Source: a virus
IMG/VR virus record: IMGVR_UViG_3300037264_003220
Location: 1-64,000 of that record
DNA: 64,000 bases
Direction: 5' to 3' (one strand)
The translations under genes and the position numbers were made by a program. How positions within the stretch are numbered: position 1 is the first letter of the stretch; every line of letters begins with the position of its first letter. Below, piece after piece: positions 1-7,040 of the stretch. A model generated the notes under the pieces. That model ran no database searches. It worked only from the letters and a program-made list of their open reading frames with translations, and was not told where the DNA came from.

Positions 1-11
1 TTCCTAGTTGT

Positions 12-200
12 TCATTTTTTTCTTCGTCTTCGCTTAATTAATAAACCTCTACATGAACGAGTTTTGCCGCAATGTAATTTAGAACGACTAATAACTGCCG
101 TGTTTCCACAATCACAACGACAATACACATAGTCGTATATTGAAGCGTCAGCAATCACAACCAATCGACCAACTCTACTTCCTATAACTATATTATTCAT
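12..200 (-). pseudogene. Truncated HNH homing-endonuclease N-terminus (zinc ribbon only)
   Basis: A 62-residue ORF opens with IGSRVGRLVV and a CRCDCG...C zinc-ribbon half, the same N-terminus as the full HNH proteins at 794-1618 and 3962-4573. It ends in a basic RRRRKK tail soon after the second Cys pair, which reads CRG instead of CGC. The GGRGI, HTIERIDN and C-terminal helix-turn-helix parts are all absent. The start overlaps the stop of the upstream gene by 8 bp, the usual arrangement of these insertions. I read it as a decayed or truncated homing endonuclease; a free-standing zinc-ribbon protein is possible. The longer reading frame upstream of this ATG is a shadow of the next gene. Confidence 0.6.
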
Positions 201-651
201 CTTTGATATCCTTGAATGCCTGCAATCGGTTACGCGTTTTTCCCAACAAATCATGCTCAATAACATCGGCAGCCTTAAATAAAGCAATGCGTTCCGGCGA
301 GCCGCCCTTCTCTCGCTCCGCCAGCATGTGGAGATAAGCCAGGGCGTCGCCAATGCCGTCCCGATGATTTCTGATAAGCTTTTCTTCGACTTCTGGTTTC
401 CTAAAGCCACAAGAGACAAACGCATATAAGCCCAGTAAATATCTGTCACTCACAGGCTCGCCACTTACAAACCTGCGTAAGGTTTCACCGCACACCTCTG
501 CAAACCTATTACCTTCAATGGCGCATGAAGATAAAGCTTCCTGGAACATTGCTATATCATCAGGAGGCAATGCTTTTAAATATCCAGCCGCCATTTCTGC
601 CGCTGGGTGCGGTTCGCCATCTTTTAATGTGCCTCGTTCTATTTCTGACAT
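193..651 (-). CDS. Hypothetical phage protein
   Basis: A 152-residue soluble, mostly helical, acidic protein with no signal peptide or membrane segment and no motif I recognise. GGAGG sits 6 nt before the ATG at 651, which favours that start over the in-frame ATG at 657, which directly abuts the GGAGG. The gene follows a 51-residue ORF by 2 nt and overlaps the zinc-ribbon remnant downstream, so it belongs to a leftward accessory operon. Function unknown. Confidence 0.8.
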   Translation of the reverse strand: MSEIERGTLKDGEPHPAAEMAAGYLKALPPDDIAMFQEALSSCAIEGNRFAEVCGETLRRFVSGEPVSDRYLLGLYAFVSCGFRKPEVEEKLIRNHRDGIGDALAYLHMLAEREKGGSPERIALFKAADVIEHDLLGKTRNRLQAFKDIKDE

Positions 652-653
652 AT

Positions 654-809
654 TCATCCTCCAATTTTTGCGTCTGATACCTGATTATCAGGAATCGGCT
701 TAAAGCCTGCCATCATTTGTCCAATTTGTCGCGTTGTTAAACCTGCGCTGGGCGTGTGCATCGGCTCTGGAAAGAGCCATCGCCAAAATGATTTCAATTT
801 TTTTTGCAT
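654..809 (-). CDS. Small hypothetical protein, 51 aa
   Basis: The ORF encodes a basic N-terminus (MQKKLKSFWRWLFPEP) followed by a polar tail ending in DAKIGG. Its last codons carry the GGAGG ribosome-binding site of the next gene. Its start overlaps the end of the HNH fusion ORF by 16 bp, and no good Shine-Dalgarno is visible, so translation is probably coupled. The short aromatic-basic N-terminus could touch membrane, but no full transmembrane segment is present. Function unknown. Confidence 0.55.
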   Translation of the reverse strand: MQKKLKSFWRWLFPEPMHTPSAGLTTRQIGQMMAGFKPIPDNQVSDAKIGG

Positions 810-979
810 TTTTCATACTTCGTTGGGCTGATGGTTTGTTGATGTGACCATTCCAATAAATCCATTACTGTATTTTTAGATGGAAAAAAACTTCGATTGT
901 GCGTTATACAGTCCGCCAATAATTCGTCCAACATGGCATGAAGCATTTTATGTCGCTTGATGTGCTCTTTCTTATTCAT
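794..979 (-). CDS. Internal-start small protein, 61 aa, in frame with the HNH gene
   Basis: An ATG at 979 is preceded by AAAGGAG with a 5-nt spacer, a near-ideal ribosome-binding site, although it lies inside and in frame with the HNH gene. The product begins MNKKEHIKRHKMLHAMLDEL and ends KYEKCKKN; it looks helical with no recognised motif. The simplest reading is a once-independent phage gene whose upstream homing endonuclease lost its stop codon. Both a fusion and a separate small protein would then be made. Function unknown. Confidence 0.55.
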   Translation of the reverse strand: MNKKEHIKRHKMLHAMLDELLADCITHNRSFFPSKNTVMDLLEWSHQQTISPTKYEKCKKN

Positions 980-1618
980 ATTTACTCCTTTAATATGTTC
1001 ATCCCTTCTCATATATTCTTTTGGGCGTATCAATTTTGCGCCTCTGTCTCCATGAAGATAGCGTCGTCTAATAGTCTCATATACCAATCCATTTTTTTCT
1101 GCCAATTCAATTAACGGTACTCCATTATATTTTAGAGAACTTCTTTTATTCCTATTTTGTTCGGCGTAAGTTGCCCACCTGCAATTCTCAGATTTATAAT
1201 CTCCGTCATTGTCGATACGCTCAATCGTATGTTTTGGCGATGGCTTTACGCCCATATCAGCAAAAAAATTATTAAAATTATGCCAACGTTTACAAACTTT
1301 AATCCCACGTCCGCCGTAACGATTGTACGCATGGTTATTTTTATTTTCACAGCGTTGTCTAACCTCCATCCAACAACGATACTCCGAAGAACATCCAGAC
1401 CGACGAGATTGACCATGAATTGTATTTCTTTTTTTAGCTTGGTCGATTTGCAGACATCCACATGATTGAGTATTCTTACTTTGCAAATTACCCGCTCTTA
1501 CAATCACTTTCTTGCCACAATTACATTGGCAAAGCCACGCTTTACACTTACAAGCATGAGCCGCTGATGTAACCACTAAACGACCAAATCTATGACCAAT
1601 ATCAATTTTATTTTTCAT
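794..1618 (-). CDS. HNH homing endonuclease with fused C-terminal extension
   Basis: This 274-residue protein has an N-terminal GHRFGRLVV box, a zinc ribbon (CQCNCG ... CGCL, about residues 28-55), and the HNH core with NRYGGRGIKVCKRW, then HTIERIDNDGDY and NCRWAT (about 95-155). A helix-turn-helix-like segment, ELAEKNGLVYETIRRRY, follows. The family is typical of free-standing phage homing endonucleases that nick or cut DNA at an insertion site. The start at 1618 overlaps the previous gene by 11 bp. Homologues in this window stop soon after the helix-turn-helix, but here the frame continues about 60 residues into an ORF with its own ribosome-binding site (see 794-979). Upstream residues before this Met belong to the overlapping gene's other frame. 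Confidence 0.8.
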   Translation of the reverse strand: MKNKIDIGHRFGRLVVTSAAHACKCKAWLCQCNCGKKVIVRAGNLQSKNTQSCGCLQIDQAKKRNTIHGQSRRSGCSSEYRCWMEVRQRCENKNNHAYNRYGGRGIKVCKRWHNFNNFFADMGVKPSPKHTIERIDNDGDYKSENCRWATYAEQNRNKRSSLKYNGVPLIELAEKNGLVYETIRRRYLHGDRGAKLIRPKEYMRRDEHIKGVNMNKKEHIKRHKMLHAMLDELLADCITHNRSFFPSKNTVMDLLEWSHQQTISPTKYEKCKKN

Positions 1619-2612
1619 CTTTAATTTTCCTGATTTCGTAATCTTTGGTGATAGTTCCATATCTACTGTCGCCACGCACTGCTGGATGCCAGAACCAGGA
1701 ACCACGATATTTTCCAAATAACGGTTTATCAGTGAAATTTTTAAAATGACCCCTGACTATCGAAAGAGCCTGTGGCGTTAAATCCTCGCTACCTTGGTTG
1801 CCTTCTCGGATGATTCGCTTAGGCACGTCCAAGACAAGCGTGTGATGGCGAAATAGCGGGAGCCGCCCGCGACGAATCCTGGCTCGCTGCAAAGCGTCAG
1901 GGATTGGCGGCGCCGCCTGTTCCTTGATTCCACGGGCATGAAGGAAGCTCAGGCTCATACATGGGACGCCCGCCATTGAACGAGCGTATTCGATAGCGCT
2001 TTGATGACCTTGTTCCGCCCGTTCTTTCAGCATTTCCACGAGCCAATTTGAAGGATGACTCATGACTCCTTTACCGTTAATTTCAGGGCTTGCGAATGAT
2101 TCCCCATTCGCCTTGGCGAGCAAAAACGTATTGCCGACGAACATGACCAATTTTTCAACATTGAATCGAACAAACATGGTCATGTGCAAAATCCATTTTA
2201 ATTCCTCTGGCGGCACATCAGCCATATCAAGAAGCGATTGAGCTACATTGTCTGTTCCCTTCAAGCCAAATTTAATCAGCACCGTCATCTTAAGTTCACG
2301 TAAAGTATTTTCTGCTTCTTGCGCGGTTCGACATTCGGCGCTGCTAATTAAAACTCCAATGGTCTGACGATTCTCGTTTGGTAAATTCCATTCCATCCAC
2401 ATTGAGCGATAAGCGGGCGCCACGTTAGGAAAGTCTTTCCAATCCCATTCATTCTTTTTTGCTTCCATATATTCACAAACATTATTGACCTTAAAAACTA
2501 CTGGTTTCTCTCGGTCAAAAAATTCAGACATAAAGTCCGCAGGCAACTCGTTAAAGTTGTTTGGCATCTTTTTTGGGTCGCGCCGCAGTTCAGCAATATC
2601 ATCAATAAGCAT
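1608..2612 (-). CDS. AcrVA2-like / conserved phage protein of unknown function
   Basis: A 334-residue soluble protein. Its C-terminal third carries VRGHFKNF ... GKYRGSWFWHPAVRGD, resembling from memory the C-terminal RGHW...RWQPAV region of the Cas12a inhibitor AcrVA2. Many phage proteins of this length share that ending, and most have no tested activity. The N-terminal region shows no motif I recognise. A GAGG Shine-Dalgarno lies before the ATG, which overlaps the upstream stop by one base (TAATG). An HNH gene starts within its last codons. An anti-CRISPR role is only a hypothesis; an older general phage function is equally possible. Confidence 0.6.
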   Translation of the reverse strand: MLIDDIAELRRDPKKMPNNFNELPADFMSEFFDREKPVVFKVNNVCEYMEAKKNEWDWKDFPNVAPAYRSMWMEWNLPNENRQTIGVLISSAECRTAQEAENTLRELKMTVLIKFGLKGTDNVAQSLLDMADVPPEELKWILHMTMFVRFNVEKLVMFVGNTFLLAKANGESFASPEINGKGVMSHPSNWLVEMLKERAEQGHQSAIEYARSMAGVPCMSLSFLHARGIKEQAAPPIPDALQRARIRRGRLPLFRHHTLVLDVPKRIIREGNQGSEDLTPQALSIVRGHFKNFTDKPLFGKYRGSWFWHPAVRGDSRYGTITKDYEIRKIKDEK

Positions 2613-2803
2613 TACGTTTTCCTCGTTTTAGTGATGGCTTTCAGTTTCATATTTTTCTCATACGCATTAACAGCGCGAGCAATTTTCACCAGTAACTCCT
2701 TGGATTCATATCCTTCAAAAATCAACATACCGTCTGCGGAATGCACTGACCATCCCCATTCGTTTGAAGATAATTTCCATGGTGTCGGCGCGTATTTTTT
2801 CAT
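2612..2803 (-). CDS. Small conserved phage protein, 63 aa
   Basis: It begins MKKYAPTPWKLSSNEWGWSV and contains KIARAVNAYEK, the pattern of a common phage small-protein family (PTPW ... ARAVNAH). No biochemical role is known to me. AAGGAG lies 7 nt before the ATG. Its stop overlaps the start of the AcrVA2-like gene by one base, so the two are translationally coupled. Confidence 0.75.
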   Translation of the reverse strand: MKKYAPTPWKLSSNEWGWSVHSADGMLIFEGYESKELLVKIARAVNAYEKNMKLKAITKTRKT

Positions 2804-2814
2804 AGATAGCTCCT

Positions 2815-3105
2815 TTACAATTCAATGTCGCCGCGAGGAATAAGATTCTCAGCAATGCACCATTCGCATACGTCCGTATTTTCTGGAACACAAAAACACT
2901 CTGACGCTTTATGTTCCGCTAAAAGTGCCTTATAAGAATTAACGGCATTCTCAAGATTCCTCCTGACTCCCAATTCTAAAAGACACATTGTTTGAGGCAG
3001 AGTGCCATGCGGAGGCGTGCCGTAAAGGTCGGTATATTTTTTCCATGCGTCATGAATCCATTGCCCCAGCTGCTCCAGTAACGGTATGGTTGCATTCTTT
3101 TTCAT
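2815..3105 (-). CDS. Hypothetical protein with C-terminal Cys cluster
   Basis: A 96-residue helical protein with a C-terminal cysteine group (CFC ... CEWC) that could bind a metal. GGAGG lies 7 nt before the ATG. The start overlaps the previous gene's stop by 4 bp (ATGA). It belongs to the leftward accessory operon. Function unknown. Confidence 0.75.
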   Translation of the reverse strand: MKKNATIPLLEQLGQWIHDAWKKYTDLYGTPPHGTLPQTMCLLELGVRRNLENAVNSYKALLAEHKASECFCVPENTDVCEWCIAENLIPRGDIEL

Positions 3106-3356
3106 AATGTTTCCTCCATGACTTTGCGTTCAGAATGAATTGCTTCAATATGGGGTCTCCACTCGTGCGGCGTCATGGCGTTAATGTCGCTCTCAAAAGC
3201 GCCGCGAGCTTCACCATAAACCACAACACCAAGCGCTTCGACCGCAGTAAGTTGAGGCTGAGTCTCAATATTAAGCGCATGGCGCATGGACAACGTTGCC
3301 CGTAGCATTGACACAAAATGAGAATCAAGCTCAAGCGTTATTCGTACTTTTTTCAT
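3102..3356 (-). CDS. Hypothetical protein, 84 aa
   Basis: It begins with a short strand, MKKVRITLELDSHFVSMLRA, followed by helices, suggesting a small alpha/beta or ribbon-helix-like DNA-binding shape, but no diagnostic residues confirm this. GAGGAG precedes the ATG. ATGA overlap with the downstream gene. Function unknown. Confidence 0.7.
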   Translation of the reverse strand: MKKVRITLELDSHFVSMLRATLSMRHALNIETQPQLTAVEALGVVVYGEARGAFESDINAMTPHEWRPHIEAIHSERKVMEETL

Positions 3357-3368
3357 ATTCGGCTCCTC

Positions 3369-3521
3369 TTATTTTTTCGCCATGGCAATGGCTTCTTCAA
3401 GTTCATTCATGAACTTATTTTCAAAATAATTGCCGTCGTTATATTTATCTGTTTTGGCGACATAATCCCTGGCTTTAATGACCATAGTAAGCAGAGCTTC
3501 ATTCAATTTATCATTGTCCAT
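3369..3521 (-). CDS. Small hypothetical protein, 50 aa
   Basis: A short ORF encoding MDNDKLNEALLTMVIKARDY ... ELEEAIAMAKK, acidic and helical. AAAGGAG lies upstream with a rather long spacer of 11 nt. It sits 6 bp after the next gene upstream and 12 bp before the start of the following one, filling an otherwise empty gap with matching strand and spacing. No recognised domain; the helix-rich heptad-like pattern could support dimerisation. Confidence 0.65.
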   Translation of the reverse strand: MDNDKLNEALLTMVIKARDYVAKTDKYNDGNYFENKFMNELEEAIAMAKK

Positions 3522-3527
3522 AATCGC

Positions 3528-3941
3528 TCACGCTCCTTTGTGTTTGTTGCTTTTGAATCGAAAAACTCTTTCGACTCGCCTCACTCCAATTCGATTCAAT
3601 TTAACTTCGATGCGACATTTTTTCCCAATTAAGTCTGATATATCCCCGTCACCAATTAATTTACCTTCCGTCATTGCAGAATACCAAGATACAGCCATAT
3701 TTATAGTACACGGATAGGCGGCGACAACTTCATTTTTATATTTTCCTTGCGCAATTTTAAAAAACCATCCTCCCATCCTATTTTTTGAAAATCTTGTAAA
3801 CAAGATATCAGCCAATTTAGCTTTATAAATATCTGGAGGTGCATTCGTATTTGCGTGTAGCAGATGTTCCCTTTCCCTTTGTCGCGCCCATAATACGTGC
3901 ACAGGGTCTACTAGAGGCTCATTTTTATATGTTTTATTCAT
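3528..3941 (-). CDS. Hypothetical protein, 137 aa
   Basis: The protein is basic at its C-terminus (RRVERVFRFKSNKHKGA) and shows a mixed alpha/beta pattern with a conserved-looking GGWFFKIAQGKYKNEVVAAY segment. An AGGAG lies 11 nt before the ATG at 3941. A GTG two codons upstream has better spacing (5 nt) and cannot be excluded as the start. It follows an HNH gene. Function unknown. Confidence 0.7.
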   Translation of the reverse strand: MNKTYKNEPLVDPVHVLWARQREREHLLHANTNAPPDIYKAKLADILFTRFSKNRMGGWFFKIAQGKYKNEVVAAYPCTINMAVSWYSAMTEGKLIGDGDISDLIGKKCRIEVKLNRIGVRRVERVFRFKSNKHKGA

Positions 3942-3961
3942 ATACACTCGCGCTCCTTTAA

Positions 3962-4573
3962 TTATTTTGACCAACCTTGTACACGTCGTATTAACTTTGT
4001 GCCTCGTTCGCCTTTGTGATAGCGCACTCGGACAGTTTCGTAAGATAAATTATGCTTTTGAGCAAAATCAGAAAGATAACAACCATTAACTTGGATTGTT
4101 TTACGTTGATTATTAGATTGCTCTTGCGCCGTTGCCCAACGAATGTTTCCTGGCTCATAATGTCCATCATTATTGATGCGGTCGAGAGATAATTTTGACG
4201 ATGGACGCAAACCAATAGTTGCCTTCAAATCAAACAAGAAATTAACAAAATTGTGCCACGGTGGATGAACTGTGATGTTGCGCCCACCATAATCTTTATA
4301 TGCTTTATCATTCTTGTTTTCACAACGTTGAATCATATGATGCCAAGCTCGATACTCTGGCGACCTTCTGTGAGCAGCATTGTGGCCATGCTTTGTAAGA
4401 AGTTTCACACGCAAACAACCACATGAACGAGTTGTTCCACGACGCAAATTGGATTGATAAGCAATCTGCTCTTTTCCGCAATCGCATCGACAACGCCAGC
4501 GTGCTTGGCTATATTTGCCAGAAGCGACTTTATTTATTACGGTTAAAAGCCCAAATCTATTACCTATGTCCAT
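3962..4573 (-). CDS. HNH homing endonuclease (GGRGI type)
   Basis: A 203-residue protein with GNRFGLLTV, a zinc ribbon (CRCDCG ... CGCL), the HNH core (DYGGRNITVHPPW, then SLDRINNDGHY and NIRWAT) and a C-terminal helix-turn-helix segment (DFAQKHNLSYETVRVRY). All parts expected of an intact member are present. The start at 4573 has GGAGG 8 nt upstream, inside the last codons of the neighbouring gene, which it overlaps by 14 bp. It is inserted at the 3' end of one of two paralogous small genes (4560-4739 and 5198-5353). Confidence 0.85.
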   Translation of the reverse strand: MDIGNRFGLLTVINKVASGKYSQARWRCRCDCGKEQIAYQSNLRRGTTRSCGCLRVKLLTKHGHNAAHRRSPEYRAWHHMIQRCENKNDKAYKDYGGRNITVHPPWHNFVNFLFDLKATIGLRPSSKLSLDRINNDGHYEPGNIRWATAQEQSNNQRKTIQVNGCYLSDFAQKHNLSYETVRVRYHKGERGTKLIRRVQGWSK

Positions 4574-4739
4574 GTTGGCAACCTCCATTCAAATAATGAA
4601 CCCGCTTGGCGGCGTCCTCTCTTGAGTCATGGTCGCTATCGGCGTGCCAGTTCCCGCTTGGGTCGTAGAACCCAACCGTCCAAAGTTCTGGCTCGCTCTT
4701 GATATAAACCCACGTTGTCGATTCCGTTTTATTTTCCAT
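4560..4739 (-). CDS. Small conserved phage protein, paralogue A
   Basis: A 59-residue protein with the core WTVGFYDPSGNWHADSD and AAKRVHYLNGG, a family I recognise only as a common small phage protein. It is clearly paralogous to 5198-5353, sharing most of its core residues. After YLNGG it ends CQHGHR, where paralogue B ends HE; an HNH gene starts within exactly these last codons, so insertion may have altered this C-terminus. AGGAGG lies 4 nt before the ATG at 4739; the longer frame upstream is not needed. Function unknown. Confidence 0.8.
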   Translation of the reverse strand: MENKTESTTWVYIKSEPELWTVGFYDPSGNWHADSDHDSREDAAKRVHYLNGGCQHGHR

Positions 4740-4908
4740 GACGCCTCCTGTGCCTTTGCCAATATTTATGGACGTGCTCATTGGTATGGGTGGCGAACCA
4801 ATCATAAGGAATATCAATCGTCACACGAATCTTGGTTCCGCCGACCTTGGTCTCAAATCGAATCAGTCTTCCCCAGGTTTGTTTTTTCTTCACTTTTTTA
4901 ATTTCCAT
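4729..4908 (-). CDS. Hypothetical basic protein, 59 aa
   Basis: It begins MEIKKVKKKQTWGRLIRFET and ends in a basic QRHRRRHGK tail, with a beta-rich middle (KIRVTIDIPYDWFATH). It overlaps the upstream gene by 19 bp and the downstream gene by 11 bp, and it fills a gap that would otherwise be non-coding. Its last codons supply the AGGAGG of the downstream paralogue A. The high charge suggests nucleic-acid contact, which is inference only. Confidence 0.65.
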   Translation of the reverse strand: MEIKKVKKKQTWGRLIRFETKVGGTKIRVTIDIPYDWFATHTNEHVHKYWQRHRRRHGK

Positions 4909-5198
4909 AATCGTTGAAAAGTTACTCGTGGAATTTTTGAACGCCGCCTGTCGGCACTGTCTTGAAAAACCACGTCGCCGCCATCTATGCCAGTTATGAC
5001 CACTTCTCTATTCCCTTTAATGTAATGCCCGCCAACCTGAATGCGTCGCTCTAAAATCTTTTGCACATATGGACATGCGTATTGCTTATCGCGAAGCACG
5101 GGCTGGTCTTGGGCGTTAATAAGAATTGAATGGAACCCGTGTTGAGGGCATTGCCAGTATTGCACTTCGCCATTCGATGAAAATTGTTTCGATTTCAT
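4890..5198 (-). CDS. Hypothetical protein with CPQH zinc-like motif
   Basis: A 102-residue protein with CPQHGFH near residue 17 and CPYV near 42, possibly one split zinc site. A KOW/SH3-like beta segment follows (GGHYIKGNREVVITGIDGGDVVFQD). The start overlaps the stop of paralogue B by one base (TAATG), so the two are coupled. The C-terminal codons overlap the next ORF. Function unknown. Confidence 0.7.
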   Translation of the reverse strand: MKSKQFSSNGEVQYWQCPQHGFHSILINAQDQPVLRDKQYACPYVQKILERRIQVGGHYIKGNREVVITGIDGGDVVFQDSADRRRSKIPRVTFQRLWKLKK

Positions 5199-5353
5199 TA
5201 CTCATGACCGCCATTTAAATAATGCACTCGTTTTGCTGCTTCGTCACTATCAGAATAGTCGCTTTCGGGATGCCATTTTCCTTGAGGGTCGTAAAATCCT
5301 ACTGTCCATAAATTTGGTTCAGTTTGTTTATAAACCCATACTGAATTTTCCAT
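5198..5353 (-). CDS. Small conserved phage protein, paralogue B
   Basis: A 51-residue protein beginning MENSVWVYKQTEPNLWTVGF, with AAKRVHYLNGGHE at the end. It aligns without gaps over its core to 4560-4739. AGGAGG lies a few bases before the ATG. The leader also carries TGAGCGAGA, a motif shared with the leaders at 7947 and 8419. It represents the probable undisturbed form of the duplicated gene. Confidence 0.8.
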   Translation of the reverse strand: MENSVWVYKQTEPNLWTVGFYDPQGKWHPESDYSDSDEAAKRVHYLNGGHE

Positions 5354-5365
5354 TGAAGCCTCCTT

Positions 5366-5374
5366 TCTCGCTCA
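5366..5374 (-). promoter_or_regulatory. Leader motif TGAGCGAGA upstream of paralogue B
   Basis: On the minus strand TGAGCGAGA is followed immediately by AAGGAGG and the ATG of paralogue B. The same word precedes the ribosome-binding sites of the SprT-like gene and of the HNH gene at 8419. Its function, if any, is unknown; it could be a shared translation-leader element or trace of recombination. Confidence 0.35.
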
Positions 5375-5394
5375 CTCGTTTAAGTTCCCTATCC

Positions 5395-5416
5395 CTGCCC
5401 TCCTGAAGGAGGGCAG
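5395..5416 (-). terminator. Perfect 9-bp hairpin after the DUF932 gene
   Basis: CTGCCCTCC and GGAGGGCAG form a perfect GC-rich 9-bp stem with a 4-nt loop, 10 bp after the stop codon of the DUF932 gene. There is no T-run after it in either direction, so it is not a canonical intrinsic terminator. It may be a weak terminator, an attenuator or an mRNA stability hairpin between two leftward genes. Confidence 0.45.
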
Positions 5417-5426
5417 AGGAGAGAGC

Positions 5427-6431
5427 TTACTTCGCCAATTCCAAGGCAACGTCCCACGCTTTTTGCTTAAGCACGGCTCCGCTACCCATCAAAAGTGACT
5501 TCGTGCGATTTTCCTCAGAGCCACGGGTCTGCCGATAGAAGTCAGCATATTCAACCACGGCATTCAACCCACCCCAAAGCGTGCCCCGCACGCCAGGAAT
5601 TTCGGTTCCCTTGCCATGCTCGAACAAGCCGGACACTTCCTCCATGATATTGAAGATGTTCGTCTTTGCCCGTCCTTCCTCGTCGCCCTTGGGAGCCAAA
5701 CCAAGGGTCTTGAGATAATCCTTGAATGCGCCTTGGGTCAATTGAACCGTGGCAAGTCTCTTAGAGGCTTCGGCAAAAATCTTTTCTTTCGCCGAGATAA
5801 CGCCAAGAGCCTGACGAACTTCTTCGATTTTAAGACCCATTGAGGCGGTGTGACGCAGAGCAACGGAGATTTCATTGTCATTGCTTGTCAACGCCATGTT
5901 GAGCGTGTTTTGACAAACAACCCGAATGCCCGTCCATTTCACAATGACCGAGCCGGAGCCATCATGACGGTTCATGAGGAGCAGGTATTTTTCGGTGATA
6001 TCATTTTTGACGGTCTCAATAACACCGTTTAGCTTGGCAAGAATCCAAACTATTTCGCCGTCGCCCAAGGCTCCTGCCGTATGATAAATGGCTTCTTTGA
6101 TTCCAACCAGGGCATCGGTAAGGTGAAACGCTTCCTTATTTTGAAGCACGGTGTAACGGTCGCCCACAACGCCAAGAGGCGTGTTGGTGTCTTTGCGGAC
6201 GGTCGCCCACTTATTGGGAACCTTTTTGAGGTTGTCGACGCTCACGTCATGACCCATGCCCGTATAGGCGTAGATGGGTTTTTTTTCGACTTCGTAATTC
6301 AACCCTGCCAATTCAATTGCCTGTGCCGAAGTCATAGCGTTCTCAACGTGCGTCCCTAAGCTATGCCAAGGCTTTTCTCCCGTGTATGCCATGCTGACTT
6401 TCCCATTCGTTACATTCAGATTATGCGCCAT
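5427..6431 (-). CDS. DUF932 / phage-plasmid-like protein (TIGR03299 type)
   Basis: A 334-residue protein opening MAHNLNVTNGKVSMAYTGEK with PWHSLGTHV, the signature start of the DUF932 family found on phages and plasmids. Length matches the family. The role of DUF932 is unresolved; some members are linked to DNA metabolism or recombination. AAGGAGG precedes the ATG with good spacing, and the conserved phage promoter element lies at 6469-6499, making this the first gene of a leftward transcript. A GC-rich hairpin follows its stop. Confidence 0.85.
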   Translation of the reverse strand: MAHNLNVTNGKVSMAYTGEKPWHSLGTHVENAMTSAQAIELAGLNYEVEKKPIYAYTGMGHDVSVDNLKKVPNKWATVRKDTNTPLGVVGDRYTVLQNKEAFHLTDALVGIKEAIYHTAGALGDGEIVWILAKLNGVIETVKNDITEKYLLLMNRHDGSGSVIVKWTGIRVVCQNTLNMALTSNDNEISVALRHTASMGLKIEEVRQALGVISAKEKIFAEASKRLATVQLTQGAFKDYLKTLGLAPKGDEEGRAKTNIFNIMEEVSGLFEHGKGTEIPGVRGTLWGGLNAVVEYADFYRQTRGSEENRTKSLLMGSGAVLKQKAWDVALELAK

Positions 6432-6468
6432 TTTAGTGCCTCCTTAAATCAATTTGCTCCCTCAATAG

Positions 6469-6499
6469 AGAATACGATTGACTGTTCCAAACCATAAAT
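6469..6499 (-). promoter_or_regulatory. Conserved phage promoter element (copy B)
   Basis: On the minus strand the sequence reads ATTTATG, 11 nt, then TCAATCGTATTCT, located 38 bp upstream of the DUF932 ATG. The same two boxes at the same spacing occur at 9334-9364 and 58422-58452, each just upstream of a gene in the matching orientation. Spacing and sequence do not fit a standard sigma-70 promoter, so a phage-encoded or phage-modified polymerase specificity is plausible. Confidence 0.7.
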
Positions 6500-6626
6500 C
6501 CAAAACGACGCTATTTATAAGCGTGTTTATTAGAGCAATCAAAAAGGTCAAATACTGCATCTCAATGCTTTGTTTGAGCCTGTTATATCCCGCCATCGAG
6601 TCGATTCTCTTTTCGTAAAATTGAGA

Positions 6627-6836
6627 ATGTCAGTTGAACAATTCAAATTCAAACGCTGTGAATATTGCGGGCGCAACATGGTCATCTTGCATATTGAGTT
6701 GACGCGCCGCGCCTGTCGACCTCGGTGCATACGCACGGGGCGATGCGCATCATGTAAAAAAATTAACACCGACCCATGTCCTGACACAAAACATGAAGGT
6801 CATAAATGTGACCGCTCAATTTGGATTCATGAATGA
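6627..6836 (+). CDS. Small Cys-rich hypothetical protein
   Basis: A 69-residue plus-strand ORF with CEYCG, then several further Cys residues (ACRPRC, CASC, CPD, KC), suggesting one or two zinc sites. It overlaps the next plus-strand gene by 4 bp (ATGA), which supports it. The Shine-Dalgarno is weak and the start is chosen for position only; an ATG at 6570 is also in frame. Overlapping minus-strand frames look like antisense shadows. Confidence 0.5.
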   Translation: MSVEQFKFKRCEYCGRNMVILHIELTRRACRPRCIRTGRCASCKKINTDPCPDTKHEGHKCDRSIWIHE

Positions 6837-7036
6837 AAATTAAAGATATCAAGTTGAACAAAAGGCGATACTGCCGCGAAGATTTCGCGCCAGGAGAATT
6901 TCTGATTTTTAAATTCATTGGCGCCGAGTGGGTCGTCGCCATAAACGAAGCAGGCAAAGAAGTCGTCCTTCCTAAGCCAAGCGAAAAGAATGATGAGTGG
7001 TTATTTTTTGACAATGAAGTTATTGAAGACGATTAA
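6833..7036 (+). CDS. Hypothetical acidic protein, 67 aa
   Basis: The product has a beta-rich core (GEFLIFKFIGAEWVVAINEA) and a strongly acidic end (FFDNEVIEDD), typical of small phage proteins. The start overlaps the preceding stop (ATGA), with GGAT about 6 nt upstream. It ends 4 bp from the stop of a convergent minus-strand gene. Function unknown. Confidence 0.7.
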   Translation: MKIKDIKLNKRRYCREDFAPGEFLIFKFIGAEWVVAINEAGKEVVLPKPSEKNDEWLFFDNEVIEDD

Positions 7037-7040
7037 TTTT

